Shown one piece after another: positions 15,688-24,367 of a stretch of DNA of 46,405 nt. Source of the DNA: an uncultured Collinsella sp. (GTDB taxonomy: Bacteria > Actinomycetota > Coriobacteriia > Coriobacteriales > Coriobacteriaceae). The DNA is taken from the NCBI GenBank assembly GCA_959026725.1, contig CAUFMG010000019.1:1-46405 (forward strand), in the 5' to 3' direction. A program made the translations under genes and the position numbers. The notes under the pieces are model-generated. The model saw nothing but the letters and a program-made list of their open reading frames with translations. It was not told the origin of the DNA and searched no databases. Each line of letters starts with the position of its first letter. Positions within the stretch are counted from its first letter, which is position 1.

Positions 15688-16584
15688 TTAGCGACAAAGC
15701 TCCTTGATGCGCGCAACGGCGCGTTCGATGTGTTCTTGCGGGGTGGAGGCTCCGGCGGTGATGCCGATGTGGCGCGCGTTAGCAAACCATGCGGCCTGGA
15801 TTTCGGAAGCTTCCTCGATGTGATGCGTATGCTCGCAGGCGTCTGCGCAAATCTGAGCCAGGCGGCGGGTGTTGCCCGAGTTCTTGCCGCCCACGACGAC
15901 CATGCAATCACAGCGTTTGGCAAGTGTGGCTGCTGCCTGTTGACGCTCGCTCGTGGCGGCGCAGATGGTGTTGATCACGCGCAGTTCCTGCACGCGCGGG
16001 GTGATGGAGGCCACAACCTCGGCCAGATTCTGCGCGGTTTGGGTGGTCTGCACGACCAGGCCCACCTTGCCTTTGAGCGGTAGCGCGTCGGCGTCGGCAG
16101 CGCAACTCACGACTTGCGCGTCATCACCGGCGTGCCCCAGGATGCCCTCAACCTCGGGATGGCCCGGCTCGCCCACGACGATCACGCGGTAGCCCTCGCG
16201 TACCAGGCGCTCGGCGGCCACGTGGACCTTCTTGACGTAGGGGCAGGTGGCATCGACCACGTCGAGGCCACGCTCGCGAGCGGCGTCGATGACCTGCGGC
16301 ACCACACCGTGGGCGCGGATGATCACGGTGCCCGACGTGGCGTCGTCCAAGGTGTCTGCCAGACCGACGCCTGCCTCGGCGAGCTCGCGTACCACGATGG
16401 GATTATGGATAAGCGGACCAAGCGTGTGGACCTGAGTGCTCTCCCCTGCCTGAGGCGCGGCGGCCAGCGCCATGTCGAGCGCGCGCTGTACGCCGTAGCA
16501 GGTGCCGGCGTGGGCGGCGATCTCGATGGTGGGGACGACCTCCTCAGCGGCGGCCGCGGCAGTGTTCATGACTTCCTCACTCAT
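15688..16584 (-). CDS. ispH: 4-hydroxy-3-methylbut-2-enyl diphosphate reductase
   Basis: The last enzyme of the non-mevalonate isoprenoid pathway, making IPP and DMAPP. This 298-residue protein has the three Fe-S cysteines in GTCYGVQRA, DATCPYVKK and NTICAATSER, the substrate-binding HTLGPLIHNP and RAHG, and the conserved GGKNSGNTRRL and ITAGASTPQ. The N-terminus is about 20 residues longer than usual (alanine-rich); an inner ATG at codon 6 is possible. It lies 2 bases after plsC. Confidence 0.96.
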   Translation of the reverse strand: MSEEVMNTAAAAAEEVVPTIEIAAHAGTCYGVQRALDMALAAAPQAGESTQVHTLGPLIHNPIVVRELAEAGVGLADTLDDATSGTVIIRAHGVVPQVIDAARERGLDVVDATCPYVKKVHVAAERLVREGYRVIVVGEPGHPEVEGILGHAGDDAQVVSCAADADALPLKGKVGLVVQTTQTAQNLAEVVASITPRVQELRVINTICAATSERQQAAATLAKRCDCMVVVGGKNSGNTRRLAQICADACEHTHHIEEASEIQAAWFANARHIGITAGASTPQEHIERAVARIKELCR

Positions 16585-16586
16585 GG

Positions 16587-17315
16587 CTAGAACCTACCCG
16601 GATGCTCGGCGCACAGATCGTCGCGCATGGCGTAGACGCGGTTCATGGCCTCTGACTCAAACCATGCCAGGCGCTCCTTACGCTTGAGCTCGGCCGGAGC
16701 GTCGGATAGCGAGATGGCCTTGCCGGCGCGGATCCAGCACTTTTTGGGGCGCATGAGCTTTTTGCCCTTAGGCGTAATGTCGGACCAGCCACAAATGGCG
16801 AGTGGGTTGACGGGCGCCTTGCCCATCTGGGCGATGAGCGCAAAGCCGCCATGGACCTCGGGCTTAATCTCGCGCGAGCGGATGCGCGTACCCTCGGGGA
16901 AGATCAGGACATCCTCACCGCGCTGCAGTGCATGCTGGGCGGCGCGCAGACACTTCATGTCGGCGGTGCCGCGCTCGACGGGAATGCCGCCCACGCGGCT
17001 AAAGGCCCAGCGCACAATCTTGCTCTTAGCGAACTCGGACTTAAAGATGGGGCGGATGCGGCGGCCGCCAAAGAACAGCGCCGTCTCCACGGCCAAGAGC
17101 TCGGCCATCGAGGTGTGGTTGCAGATAACAACGCTGCCGCGTCCTTCCTGGCGCTCAAACAGCAGGTCGACGTCCTCGACCTTCCAGCGCCACATGAGCT
17201 TGGAGAAGGCCCATAGAATAGCCATGACCACCACGACGACGGCGCGGATGAGCGCAGGGAACTCGGCGTAGGGGGCGTTGTAGTAATCCTCGGGCGTCTG
17301 CTTAAACAGGCGCAT
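16587..17315 (-). CDS. plsC: 1-acyl-sn-glycerol-3-phosphate acyltransferase
   Basis: A 242-residue membrane-associated acyltransferase that converts lysophosphatidic acid to phosphatidic acid. An N-terminal hydrophobic helix precedes the PlsC domain. Motif I reads CNHTSMAELL, that is HX4E instead of the usual HX4D. Motif III is FPEGTRIRSREI and motif IV is APVNPLAICG. The glutamate in motif I is unusual and may affect catalysis. A strong AAAGGAGGT precedes the start, inside the end of cmk. Confidence 0.9.
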   Translation of the reverse strand: MRLFKQTPEDYYNAPYAEFPALIRAVVVVVMAILWAFSKLMWRWKVEDVDLLFERQEGRGSVVICNHTSMAELLAVETALFFGGRRIRPIFKSEFAKSKIVRWAFSRVGGIPVERGTADMKCLRAAQHALQRGEDVLIFPEGTRIRSREIKPEVHGGFALIAQMGKAPVNPLAICGWSDITPKGKKLMRPKKCWIRAGKAISLSDAPAELKRKERLAWFESEAMNRVYAMRDDLCAEHPGRF

Positions 17316-17318
17316 GAG

Positions 17319-18005
17319 TTACCTCCTTTGGTTGATGAGGTCCTCGATAATGCGTACGACCTCGTCGATGGTGTGGGCGGTGGAGTCGACGTGCACGGCG
17401 TCCTCGGCGGGCACGAGCGGTGCGACCTCGCGGCTGCTGTCGAGTTTATCGCGCTGCTTGAGGGCGTCGAGGGTTTCGTCGACCTCGGCCTCGAGCTGCT
17501 CGGCAGTAAGCGGCTGGGCGTCGTTTTGGTGGCGCTGCAGCACGCGGCGGCGGGCGCGCTCACGCGGGTCGGCGGTCAGGAACACCTTGACCTGCGCGTT
17601 GGGAAATACGACGGTGCCGATGTCGCGACCCTCGGCCACGATATCGCGGTCCTCGGCGGCACGGCGCTGATGGATGAGCATGGCGGCGCGTACGCCCGGG
17701 TAGGCCGAGACCTTGGAGACGTTGGCGTCCACCTGCGGGGTGCGGATGGCAGCCGAGGCATCCTGGCCGTCGATGGTCAGGCGCGTGTCCTCGCCGGTGC
17801 CGTTGGTAAAGCGGATCTCGATCTGTTTGGCGAGGGCATCAATGGCAGCCTCGTCGTCCAGGTCGATGCCGCGGTCGAGCGCGGCGAAGGTGACGGCGCG
17901 ATACATGGCGCCCGTGTCGAGCTTGTTAAAGCCCAGCTGGCGGGCGATCTCCTTGGCGATGGTGGACTTGCCGGAACCGGCGGGGCCGTCGATGGCGACG
18001 ATCAT
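17319..18005 (-). CDS. cmk: cytidylate kinase
   Basis: A 228-residue P-loop kinase phosphorylating CMP and dCMP. Walker A GPAGSGKST, then DTGAMYRAVTF, the CMP-binding R.P.V...VS pattern (IRTPQVDANVSKVS), GRDIGTVVFPNA and the arginine-rich lid DPRERARRR. The length is normal. It sits between the pseudouridine synthase and plsC, as in many Gram-positives. Confidence 0.96.
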   Translation of the reverse strand: MIVAIDGPAGSGKSTIAKEIARQLGFNKLDTGAMYRAVTFAALDRGIDLDDEAAIDALAKQIEIRFTNGTGEDTRLTIDGQDASAAIRTPQVDANVSKVSAYPGVRAAMLIHQRRAAEDRDIVAEGRDIGTVVFPNAQVKVFLTADPRERARRRVLQRHQNDAQPLTAEQLEAEVDETLDALKQRDKLDSSREVAPLVPAEDAVHVDSTAHTIDEVVRIIEDLINQRR

Positions 18006-18071
18006 GCAATGCTTCCTTTCGATGGGTGACGTGCTGGTATGGTTCGCGGGCGTTGGGGCGCGGCGGGTTGC

Positions 18072-19037
18072 CTAGCCGGTGTAGCGCTCGCGGTAGGTGT
18101 TGCGCTTAGGTGCGGAGCCGTGGCTGCCGTGGTGACGCGTGCGGCTGGCGGTCGTGTCTTGGGGCTTGCCGCCGTTGCGCTTGGAGCTCGCCTGCTTGGG
18201 CGGGATGCCGCCGGCCTTAAGGATCTGCACCTCGCGGTCGGTGAGTTCGCGCCACGAGCCCTTGGCCACATCCTTGAGCTCAAGGCCGGCAAAGTTGCAG
18301 CGGTGCAGGCGGATCACCGGATGGTGAATCTTGCTCAACATGCGCTTGACCTGGTTTTTACGACCCTCGCGGATGATGACCTCCACGGCGGTGGTACCAG
18401 GCTTGACGCCCTGGGGAGCTACGGCCTCGGCCTCGCGTGCGGTGATGACGCGGCAGATTGCCGGCTGACACAGGCCGTCGTCGAGCTCGATGCCACGGCG
18501 TAGCGGGTCTAGATCGCGGTCGGACAGCTCGCCGTCAACGAGTGCCTGGTAGGTCTTGTAGACGTGCTTGCTGGGGTGCAGCAGGTCCTGAGACAGGTCG
18601 CCGTCGGTGGTAAAGAGCAAAAGGCCCGTGGTGTCGCGATCCAGGCGGCCCACCGGGAAGAGCCCCGGAAAGCGGTCGCGGGGGACCAGGTCGGCCACGC
18701 AAGGGCGCTCCTGCGGATCGCTCATGGTGGTGAGGTAGCCGGTCGGCTTGTAGAGCATCAGGTACACGGCGCCCTGGTTGAGCTTGACGGGCATGCCGTC
18801 GACCTCGATATGGTCGCGGTCGACGTCTACCTTGGTACCCAGCTCGGTCGCGACCTCGCCGTTGACGGTCACGCGGCCGGCGGTCATCAGATCCTCCGAG
18901 CCACGTCGGCTCGCCACGCCTGCGCGCGCCAAAAAGCGCTGCAGGCGCATGGTGTGCGGGTAGACGGGCTGGGCGTCGGTTGCGGGTACTGCGTTGCCCA
19001 CGGCGCGCGTCTCCTCTGCTTCGTTAGTCCTCGTCAT
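18072..19037 (-). CDS. rluB: 23S rRNA pseudouridine synthase (RluB type)
   Basis: About 321 residues. An S4 RNA-binding domain (MRLQRFLARAGVASRRGSED) precedes the RsuA-family catalytic domain, whose active-site motif is GRLDRDTTGLLLFTTDGDL (catalytic Asp), with YQALVDGELSD and a C-terminal EGRKNQVKRML. A basic low-complexity tail (~290-321) follows. I chose the ATG at 19037 because GGAGG lies 6 bases upstream; it overlaps the scpB end by 14 bases. Adjacency to scpB is typical. Confidence 0.93.
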   Translation of the reverse strand: MTRTNEAEETRAVGNAVPATDAQPVYPHTMRLQRFLARAGVASRRGSEDLMTAGRVTVNGEVATELGTKVDVDRDHIEVDGMPVKLNQGAVYLMLYKPTGYLTTMSDPQERPCVADLVPRDRFPGLFPVGRLDRDTTGLLLFTTDGDLSQDLLHPSKHVYKTYQALVDGELSDRDLDPLRRGIELDDGLCQPAICRVITAREAEAVAPQGVKPGTTAVEVIIREGRKNQVKRMLSKIHHPVIRLHRCNFAGLELKDVAKGSWRELTDREVQILKAGGIPPKQASSKRNGGKPQDTTASRTRHHGSHGSAPKRNTYRERYTG

Positions 19038-19752
19038 GCAAATCCTCCGAGGTATCGCCAACGACCAGGGTCTCCAAGTCCTCGGCTGCCTCAACATCTT
19101 CAACATCGGTATCGAGCAGTTCGCGCTCTTCGTCTAAGTCCTCGGCCTGCTCCTCGAGCGTGGACTGAATACTGCGGCCGCTCAGGCGCTCGCGGATATA
19201 CTGGCGCGACTGCTCGTCGGGGGCAAACTGCTCCAGATCGGGCAGGTCGCGGGTGGAACGCAGACCGAACTTTTCCAAGAAGGCGTTGGTCGTGCCGTAG
19301 ATGATGGCTTGACCGCGCTGGGGGTCGCGGCCGAGCTCACGCACCAGGCCCTTGTCGACGAGTGACGCAATGACGCCGTCGGAATTGACGCCACGGATGC
19401 CCTTGACCACCTCGCGCGTCACAGGCTGGTGGTATGCGATGACGGCCAGGGTTTCGAGCGCCGCTTGCGACAGCTTTTGCGTGTCCCAGCTCAGCACGTA
19501 GGCCTCGACCACGTCGTGGTAGGCGGGGTGAGTAAACAGGCGCCAGCCGCCGGCGACCTCGCGCAGCTGAAAGCCGCGGTTGGCCTCCTCATACTCAACC
19601 TTGAGCTCGGCGAGCAGCGACGCGCATTCGCCCGGGGCGATATCCAACGCACCTGCCAGCGCGGGTGCGCTCACGGGGTCGCTCGACACCAGCAGCAGCG
19701 CCTCGAGGGCGCCTTTGAGGCTGTTTGCCTCCAGCGTGGAAAGGGTTGACAT
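19024..19752 (-). CDS. scpB: segregation and condensation protein B
   Basis: A 242-residue subunit of the SMC-ScpAB complex that compacts and separates chromosomes. Two winged-helix domains are expected; visible are the N-terminal LKGALEALLLVSSDPVS and the core LSQAALETLAVIAYHQPVTREVVKGIRGVNSDGVIASLVDKGLV, diagnostic for ScpB. The C-terminal tail (~195-242) is very acidic. It lies 11 bases after scpA. Confidence 0.96.
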   Translation of the reverse strand: MSTLSTLEANSLKGALEALLLVSSDPVSAPALAGALDIAPGECASLLAELKVEYEEANRGFQLREVAGGWRLFTHPAYHDVVEAYVLSWDTQKLSQAALETLAVIAYHQPVTREVVKGIRGVNSDGVIASLVDKGLVRELGRDPQRGQAIIYGTTNAFLEKFGLRSTRDLPDLEQFAPDEQSRQYIRERLSGRSIQSTLEEQAEDLDEERELLDTDVEDVEAAEDLETLVVGDTSEDLHDED

Positions 19753-19763
19753 GGTTGCGGCTC

Positions 19764-20576
19764 CTATTCGGTGAGCTCGGGGCCCTCGCCGGGCACATAG
19801 GCCTCGGCGCCCTCGACGCGGTTGATGCGGATGGTTCCAAAGATCTCGTCCTGGCTCAGCGTGAGCGAGCCGCGCTTGGCGAGCTCAAGCATAGCTAGGA
19901 AGGTGACGACGAGCTGCTCGGTGGTGGCATCGCCGTCCAGTAGCTCGCGGAAGGTGCAGGTTTGGTGCGTCATGGTAAAGCGGTCGACTGAGGCCACGGT
20001 CAAGTCGAGCGGTACGCGATGCGGCGCCACGTGCTCGGCCTCGAGCAGGAAGGTCTGTCGCTTGCCATCCAGGTCGGCGCAGATGACGGCCAGGCCGCGC
20101 AGGGTAATGCCGGCCAGATAGTCTGGCATGAGGCCCAAGAACTCGGGGTCGGGACCGGCCACACGCGGGTGCATGCGGCTTTCGGCCTGCATGCGAGCAC
20201 CGAGAGCTGCCGCCGCGCCTTTAAACTGCTTGTAGGCAATCAGGCGCTGGATTAGGACCTCGCGCAGGGCGTCGCCGTCGAGCGCGCTGAGCTCCTCGAG
20301 GTCTTCGTCGAACTCGTCATCGTCGTCATCGACTTTGCGCGGGGCCTCCTGCGGCACCAGAGAGGCGGCCTTGATGTCCAAAAGGGTTGCCGCGACCAGC
20401 AAAAAGTCGCTCGCCACGTCCAGGTCCAGCGCCTCGATGCGTTCGGCCTCGGCAAGGTACTGCTCGGCCACCTCGCTGATGGAGATGGCGCCGATATCTA
20501 CTTTTTGGCGGGTTACCAGCTGCAGCAGCAGGTCGAACGGTCCGCTGTAGACCTGCGTCGACACGCGATACGACAT
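19764..20576 (-). CDS. scpA: segregation and condensation protein A
   Basis: A 270-residue kleisin of the SMC-ScpAB complex. The N-terminal YSGPFDLLLQLVTRQKVDIGAI...VAEQYL is diagnostic. An acidic stretch (DDDDDEFDEDLEEL) lies mid-protein. The C-terminal winged helix ends LAMLELAKRGSLTLSQDEIFGTI, which contacts the SMC head. A strong ribosome binding site (AAAGGAGG) precedes it. Confidence 0.96.
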   Translation of the reverse strand: MSYRVSTQVYSGPFDLLLQLVTRQKVDIGAISISEVAEQYLAEAERIEALDLDVASDFLLVAATLLDIKAASLVPQEAPRKVDDDDDEFDEDLEELSALDGDALREVLIQRLIAYKQFKGAAAALGARMQAESRMHPRVAGPDPEFLGLMPDYLAGITLRGLAVICADLDGKRQTFLLEAEHVAPHRVPLDLTVASVDRFTMTHQTCTFRELLDGDATTEQLVVTFLAMLELAKRGSLTLSQDEIFGTIRINRVEGAEAYVPGEGPELTE

Positions 20577-20660
20577 CTTCGACCTCCTTTGACGGCGCCT
20601 TCGCGGCGCGGTTTGGGTGCATGTTGCGACCGTTTTGCACGGTCGACCTGTAAGTTTACC

Positions 20661-21344
20661 TTAGATGCCGGCGATTGCGAAGTTGAGCAGCTGCTCAGCA
20701 AGCGGATACACGGTAACGTCGAAATAGCGGCCGATCACGTCGATGCCGGTCCACATGGGCAGCAGATACAAAACCAGGATGAGGATGGGCATAGCGTATT
20801 GCTGCAGGCGGTAGTAGTTGGCGAGCGCCTTGCCCTTGAGGAAGGGCACGATGATCGACGAGCCGTCGAGCGGTGGGATCGGGATGAGGTTAAAGAACGC
20901 GAGCGATAAGTTGACCACGATAAAGGTGGCGCCGAAGTTCATGATCTGTGACGCCAGGGCAAATGACATGCTGGTGTAGAGGCTGCCATAGGTCAGGCGC
21001 ATGAGGGCGGCGGCAAGACAGGCGAGCGCGATGTTCGATGCGGGGCCGGCCACGCTCACCAGGACCTCGTCGCGCTTGGGGTGCTTGAGGTTGTTGAGGT
21101 AGACGGGAACGGGCTTGGCGAAGGCGAACACCGGGCCTCCGGCGGCGAGCATCAGCAGCGGCAGGAGGATGGTGCCAAACGGGTCGACATGGTTGAGCGG
21201 GTTGAGCGAGACGCGTCCGCGCGAACGGGCCGTCATATCGCCGAGTGCCCAGGCCGCGGCGGCGTGCGCGCTCTCGTGGATCACGATGCCCAAGATGACG
21301 GCGACCGCGCTGGCGAGCAGGTTCATGAAGTAGCTGCTGGACAT
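20661..21344 (-). CDS. site-2 protease family membrane metalloprotease
   Basis: A 227-residue M50-family protein with about five to six membrane helices. The zinc site HESAH lies in GIVIHESAHAAAAWALGD (~23-27), and the third ligand is in NLIPIPPLDGSSI (~160-172). Such rhomboid-like or site-2 proteases cut substrates in the membrane; the substrate here is unknown. It lies between a small membrane protein and scpA, a common Gram-positive arrangement. Confidence 0.92.
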   Translation of the reverse strand: MSSSYFMNLLASAVAVILGIVIHESAHAAAAWALGDMTARSRGRVSLNPLNHVDPFGTILLPLLMLAAGGPVFAFAKPVPVYLNNLKHPKRDEVLVSVAGPASNIALACLAAALMRLTYGSLYTSMSFALASQIMNFGATFIVVNLSLAFFNLIPIPPLDGSSIIVPFLKGKALANYYRLQQYAMPILILVLYLLPMWTGIDVIGRYFDVTVYPLAEQLLNFAIAGI

Positions 21345-21353
21345 AACGATCCC

Positions 21354-21650
21354 CTAGCGGACGCGGCGCGAGGCGCGCGTGAGCAGGTAATCGGCCACAA
21401 ATAGAATCACGGCCACGATGGCGTAATCCAGGCGGAACACGCCGCCAAAGGGAGAAGTGATGACGCCGTAGCCGGCGATGGCGCTCGGCAGTGCGCGCGA
21501 AAGCTCGACGACAAAGCCCACAATCTGCAACTTGGCGGTGAGGCCGCTAAAGCACAGCAGCACGGTCATCGCGCTCATAAAGATGCCGCAGATGCGACAG
21601 GCAATGGCGATGATGCTCATCGCCACGGCAGCGGCCTTACGAGAGTTCAC
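21354..21650 (-). CDS. small membrane protein
   Basis: About 98 residues with three hydrophobic segments and a basic C-terminus (RASRRVR). The GTG at 21650 is preferred because GAGGAG lies 7 bases upstream and it overlaps the end of the ABC-F gene by 14 bases; the longer open frame upstream is antisense-like and overlaps that gene. I do not recognise the family. Context in the cluster suggests coupled translation with the ABC-F protein. Confidence 0.55.
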   Translation of the reverse strand: MNSRKAAAVAMSIIAIACRICGIFMSAMTVLLCFSGLTAKLQIVGFVVELSRALPSAIAGYGVITSPFGGVFRLDYAIVAVILFVADYLLTRASRRVR

Positions 21651-23670
21651 GCGCGGTCTCCTCTTCGATCTGGGTGGAAAGCTCCAGCCATTCATCCTCG
21701 AGCTTGGGTAGCTCTTGCTTAAGGCCGTTATATTCCCCCAGCGCGGCGTTGAACTTATCCTGATCGGCATAAAGCTCTTCGCTTGCCATCAATTCCATAA
21801 GCTCGTCATAGCGGGCACGCTTTTTGTCGAGCTCCGTCTCGATCTTCTTAAGCTGGTTGCGCACGCCTTTGAGCTTTTTATTGAGCGCTGCGCGGGCTTG
21901 GGCCTCAGCGCGCTTTTGCTCCTTGGTCTTTTTGCCCTCGGCAGGCTTGGGGGCAGCTGCGGGGGTGTCGGCCTGGGCGGCGCAGGCTTTGGTGGACTTG
22001 GCCGTGGCCGGTGCACTCTCCCCTGCCGCCTCGGCGGCGGCGCGGGCTGCGAGGTCCTCGCGCTTGTAGAGGTAGTAGTCGTAGTCGCCGTCGTAGACCG
22101 TGACCTTGCCATCGCGGATGTCTATGACGCGGTTGGCAACGGCGCGTACCAGGTGCTCGTCGTGGCTGATCAGCACGATGGTGCCGGGGAAGTTTTGCAG
22201 GGCGTTCTCGAGCATGTCTACCGAGTCGATGTCCAGGTGGTTGGTGGGCTCGTCCAGGCACAGGAGCGCCTCGGGGGCCACGAGCATCTTGGCCAGGGCC
22301 AGGCGCGCCTTTTCGCCACCGGAGAGGACGCGAACCTGCTTCTCGATGGAATCGTTGTCGCTAAACAGGAAGGCGCCCAGCAGGCTGCGCTGCTGCGGCA
22401 CGGTCCACTTGGGCGTGACGGTGTCGATCTCTTGCAGGACGGTATTGGACTCGGTCATGCCCTCGAGCGCGTGCTGGGCGTAATAGGCCACACCCACGTT
22501 GGTGCCCAGGTCGCGCGTGCCGGTAGTGGGCGGCTCCAGGCCGGCGAGAATCTTCATGAGCGTGGACTTGCCGGCGCCGTTGGGGCCGACGAGTGCCACG
22601 TGCTCGCCGCGGTAGAGCTTGAGGTCGATGTCGCTGTAGATGTGCTTGTTGCCGTAGGACTTGGACACGCCCTCCAGGCCGACGACCATGTCGCCGGAGC
22701 GCGGCGGGTCAGGGAACTTAAAGTCGATGTGCTTGTGGCCCTCGGGCAGGATGACAAGTTCCTTTTTAATCTGCTCGATCTTGCGGATGCGCTCCTGCGC
22801 CTGGGCGGCCTTGGTGGGCTTATAGCGGAATTTGTCAACGAAGACCTGCATGTGGGCGATGTCGCGCTCCTGGGCGGCTCGCTTGGCGCGCATCTGTTCC
22901 AGGTTGTCCTCGCGCTGCTTGAGGTAGCTGCTGTAGTTGCCGGTGTAGGTGGTCACGCGACGGTTTTCGAGAGCGGCGACGTGGTCGACGCAGGCGTCCA
23001 TGAAGGCACGGTCGTGACTGACGATGAGGACGGCGCCGTCGTAGTTGGCGATAAAGCCGCGCAGCCACTGGACGCTTTCGAGGTCCAGGTGGTTAGTAGG
23101 CTCGTCCAGAAGCAGCAGGTCGGGGTGGCGCAGGAAGAGCTTGGCAAGCGCGATGCGCATCTGCCAGCCGCCCGAGAACTCGGAGCACGGGCGCTCAAAG
23201 TCGGTGACCTTAAAGCCCAGGCCGGATAGGATCTTACGGGCGTTGCTCTCGAGCTCGTAGCCGCCCAGGTGCTCAAAGCGGTCCTGGACCTGGCCATACT
23301 CGTTAAGGAGTGCGTCGACGTCCTTCCCCTGTTCGGAGAGCTCGGTGATCTGGGCCTGCAGCTCGTTGGCGCGCTCGCCCATGCGGCGGATTTCCTTGGC
23401 AGCGGCCATGACCTCGGCGAGAATGGTGGTGTCCTTTTGCTCCAGGTTGGTTTCCTGCTCTAGGTAGCCCACCTGGCAGTCCTTGGCGTACTGGACCTGG
23501 CCGGCGTCTGGGCTGTCGATGCCCATGATGATTTTGAGCATGGTGGTTTTGCCGGCGCCGTTGGGTCCCACGAGCGCGAAGCGCTCGCCGGGGTTGATCT
23601 GGAAGGACGCGCCGCTAAAGAGGACGCGTGCGCCGAAGCTTTTTTCGATCTTGTCGACCAGGAGGATCAT
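21637..23670 (-). CDS. ABC-F family ATPase
   Basis: A 677-residue soluble ABC-F protein with two ATPase domains and no membrane part. Domain 1 has GPNGAGKTT, the signature FSGGWQMR and LLLDEPTNHLDLE. Domain 2 has GPNGAGKST, LSGGEKARL and LCLDEPTNHLDID. The linker between them (~245-320) is helical and charged. A C-terminal extension (~555-677) is Ala/Lys-rich with a coiled coil ending near the stop. ABC-F proteins act on ribosomes, either as translation factors or in antibiotic protection; the subgroup cannot be settled here. The ATG at 23670 follows AAAGGCGG. A terminator hairpin stands only about 30 bases upstream, directly behind tRNA-Ala. Confidence 0.93.
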   Translation of the reverse strand: MILLVDKIEKSFGARVLFSGASFQINPGERFALVGPNGAGKTTMLKIIMGIDSPDAGQVQYAKDCQVGYLEQETNLEQKDTTILAEVMAAAKEIRRMGERANELQAQITELSEQGKDVDALLNEYGQVQDRFEHLGGYELESNARKILSGLGFKVTDFERPCSEFSGGWQMRIALAKLFLRHPDLLLLDEPTNHLDLESVQWLRGFIANYDGAVLIVSHDRAFMDACVDHVAALENRRVTTYTGNYSSYLKQREDNLEQMRAKRAAQERDIAHMQVFVDKFRYKPTKAAQAQERIRKIEQIKKELVILPEGHKHIDFKFPDPPRSGDMVVGLEGVSKSYGNKHIYSDIDLKLYRGEHVALVGPNGAGKSTLMKILAGLEPPTTGTRDLGTNVGVAYYAQHALEGMTESNTVLQEIDTVTPKWTVPQQRSLLGAFLFSDNDSIEKQVRVLSGGEKARLALAKMLVAPEALLCLDEPTNHLDIDSVDMLENALQNFPGTIVLISHDEHLVRAVANRVIDIRDGKVTVYDGDYDYYLYKREDLAARAAAEAAGESAPATAKSTKACAAQADTPAAAPKPAEGKKTKEQKRAEAQARAALNKKLKGVRNQLKKIETELDKKRARYDELMELMASEELYADQDKFNAALGEYNGLKQELPKLEDEWLELSTQIEEETARELS

Positions 23671-23700
23671 GGTGCCGCCTTTGACCTTGTGTGCCAATAT

Positions 23701-23731
23701 GAAAAAAGGCCCCAACTTGCGTTGGAGCCTC
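23701..23731 (-). terminator. terminator/attenuator between tRNA-Ala and ABC-F
   Basis: On the minus strand AGGCTCCAAC and GTTGGGGCCT form a stem with loop GCAA, followed by TTTTTT. It ends about 30 bases before the ABC-F start codon, so ABC-F must be read through this hairpin or start from a promoter inside the 30 bases. Confidence 0.8.
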
Positions 23732-23745
23732 ATTCAATGCTCGGG

Positions 23746-23818
23746 TGGAGACGAGGGGGATCGAACCCCTGACCTCTTGACTGCCAGTCAAGCGCTCTCC
23801 CAGCTGAGCTACGCCCCC
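23746..23818 (-). tRNA. tRNA-Ala (GGC), copy 1
   Basis: Minus strand GGGGGCG...CGTCTCC acceptor stem with the G3:U70 wobble that marks alanine tRNAs, anticodon arm CTTGA-CTGGCAG-TCAAG with anticodon GGC, T arm GGTTCGATCCC, discriminator A. No CCA is encoded. Confidence 0.95.
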
Positions 23819-23980
23819 GTGCGAAGAAATACTATACGGGAACTCGGACCACGATGCAAGGACAATTTTGGAAAAACTTTCCGCCGCGGCGTCCCGGCAG
23901 CCGACCCGGGGCGCCCTGAAGCTGGCAGGACGGCCTTCTATCGACCGATATGTAAGCTATATAAAAGAAAGAATAAAAGA

Positions 23981-24011
23981 AAGAAGGCCAGACATAGTGC
24001 CTGGCCTTCTG
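23981..24011 (-). terminator. terminator of CAT tRNA
   Basis: AGAAGGCCAG and CTGGCCTTCT form a perfect 10-bp stem with a 10-base loop; the minus strand continues TTCTTTTATTC. Confidence 0.75.
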
Positions 24012-24018
24012 GAAATTC

Positions 24019-24094
24019 TGGTGGGCCCTCCGGGATTCGAACCCAGAACCCAGGGATTATGAGTCCCCTGCGCTAACCGTTGCGCCAAGAGCCC
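24019..24094 (-). tRNA. tRNA with anticodon CAT (Met elongator or Ile2)
   Basis: Minus strand acceptor GGGCTCT/AGGGCCC, anticodon arm GGGGA-CTCATAA-TCCCT, T arm CTGGG-TTCGAAT-CCCGG, discriminator A and encoded CCA. The anticodon CAT fits elongator methionine or, if modified by lysidine synthetase, isoleucine (AUA). Sequence alone does not decide. Confidence 0.9.
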
Positions 24095-24186
24095 TTGTAG
24101 TTAGTGGCTGTGATAGTAATGTCGGCTATCCATTTGCATTAGTTTTGCACCACGAGGAGAAATACTACCATGCACGCGACGGTCGT

Positions 24187-24219
24187 TCAACGCACGATCT
24201 TGTCGACAAGGAGGATCAT
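24187..24219 (-). pseudogene. vestigial ABC-F start (10 codons)
   Basis: In the second copy of the duplication the ABC-F ribosome binding site and first eight codons are kept (MILLVDKI), then VR and a TGA. It marks the left breakpoint of the duplicated segment. Confidence 0.75.
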
Positions 24220-24249
24220 GGTGCCGCCTTTGACCTTGTGTGCCTATAT

Positions 24250-24280
24250 GAAAAAAGGCCCCAACTTGCGTTGGAGCCTC
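24250..24280 (-). terminator. terminator of tRNA-Ala copy 2
   Basis: Same hairpin and T run as 23701-23731. Confidence 0.8.
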
Positions 24281-24294
24281 ATTCAATGCTCGGG

Positions 24295-24367
24295 TGGAGA
24301 CGAGGGGGATCGAACCCCTGACCTCTTGACTGCCAGTCAAGCGCTCTCCCAGCTGAGCTACGCCCCC
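24295..24367 (-). tRNA. tRNA-Ala (GGC), copy 2
   Basis: The 73 bases are identical to the copy at 23746-23818, including anticodon GGC and the G3:U70 pair. Confidence 0.95.

Larger units (their letters stand above)
23645..23882. repeat. segmental duplication, copy 1 (tRNA-Ala and ABC-F start)
   Basis: About 238 bases nearly identical to 24193-24432. It includes the first codons of the ABC-F gene, its ribosome binding site, a hairpin, a complete tRNA-Ala and the tRNA's promoter side (TATACGGGAACTCGGAC). Confidence 0.85.

Noticed and set aside
20627..20645. Hairpin CGACCGT/ACGGTCG between scpA and the site-2 protease gene as terminator
   Set aside because: Only 7 bp and no T run on either strand; too weak to call.
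21715..23229. 504-codon plus-strand open frame opposite the ABC-F gene
   Set aside because: Antisense shadow of a conserved gene; no ribosome binding site or domain.
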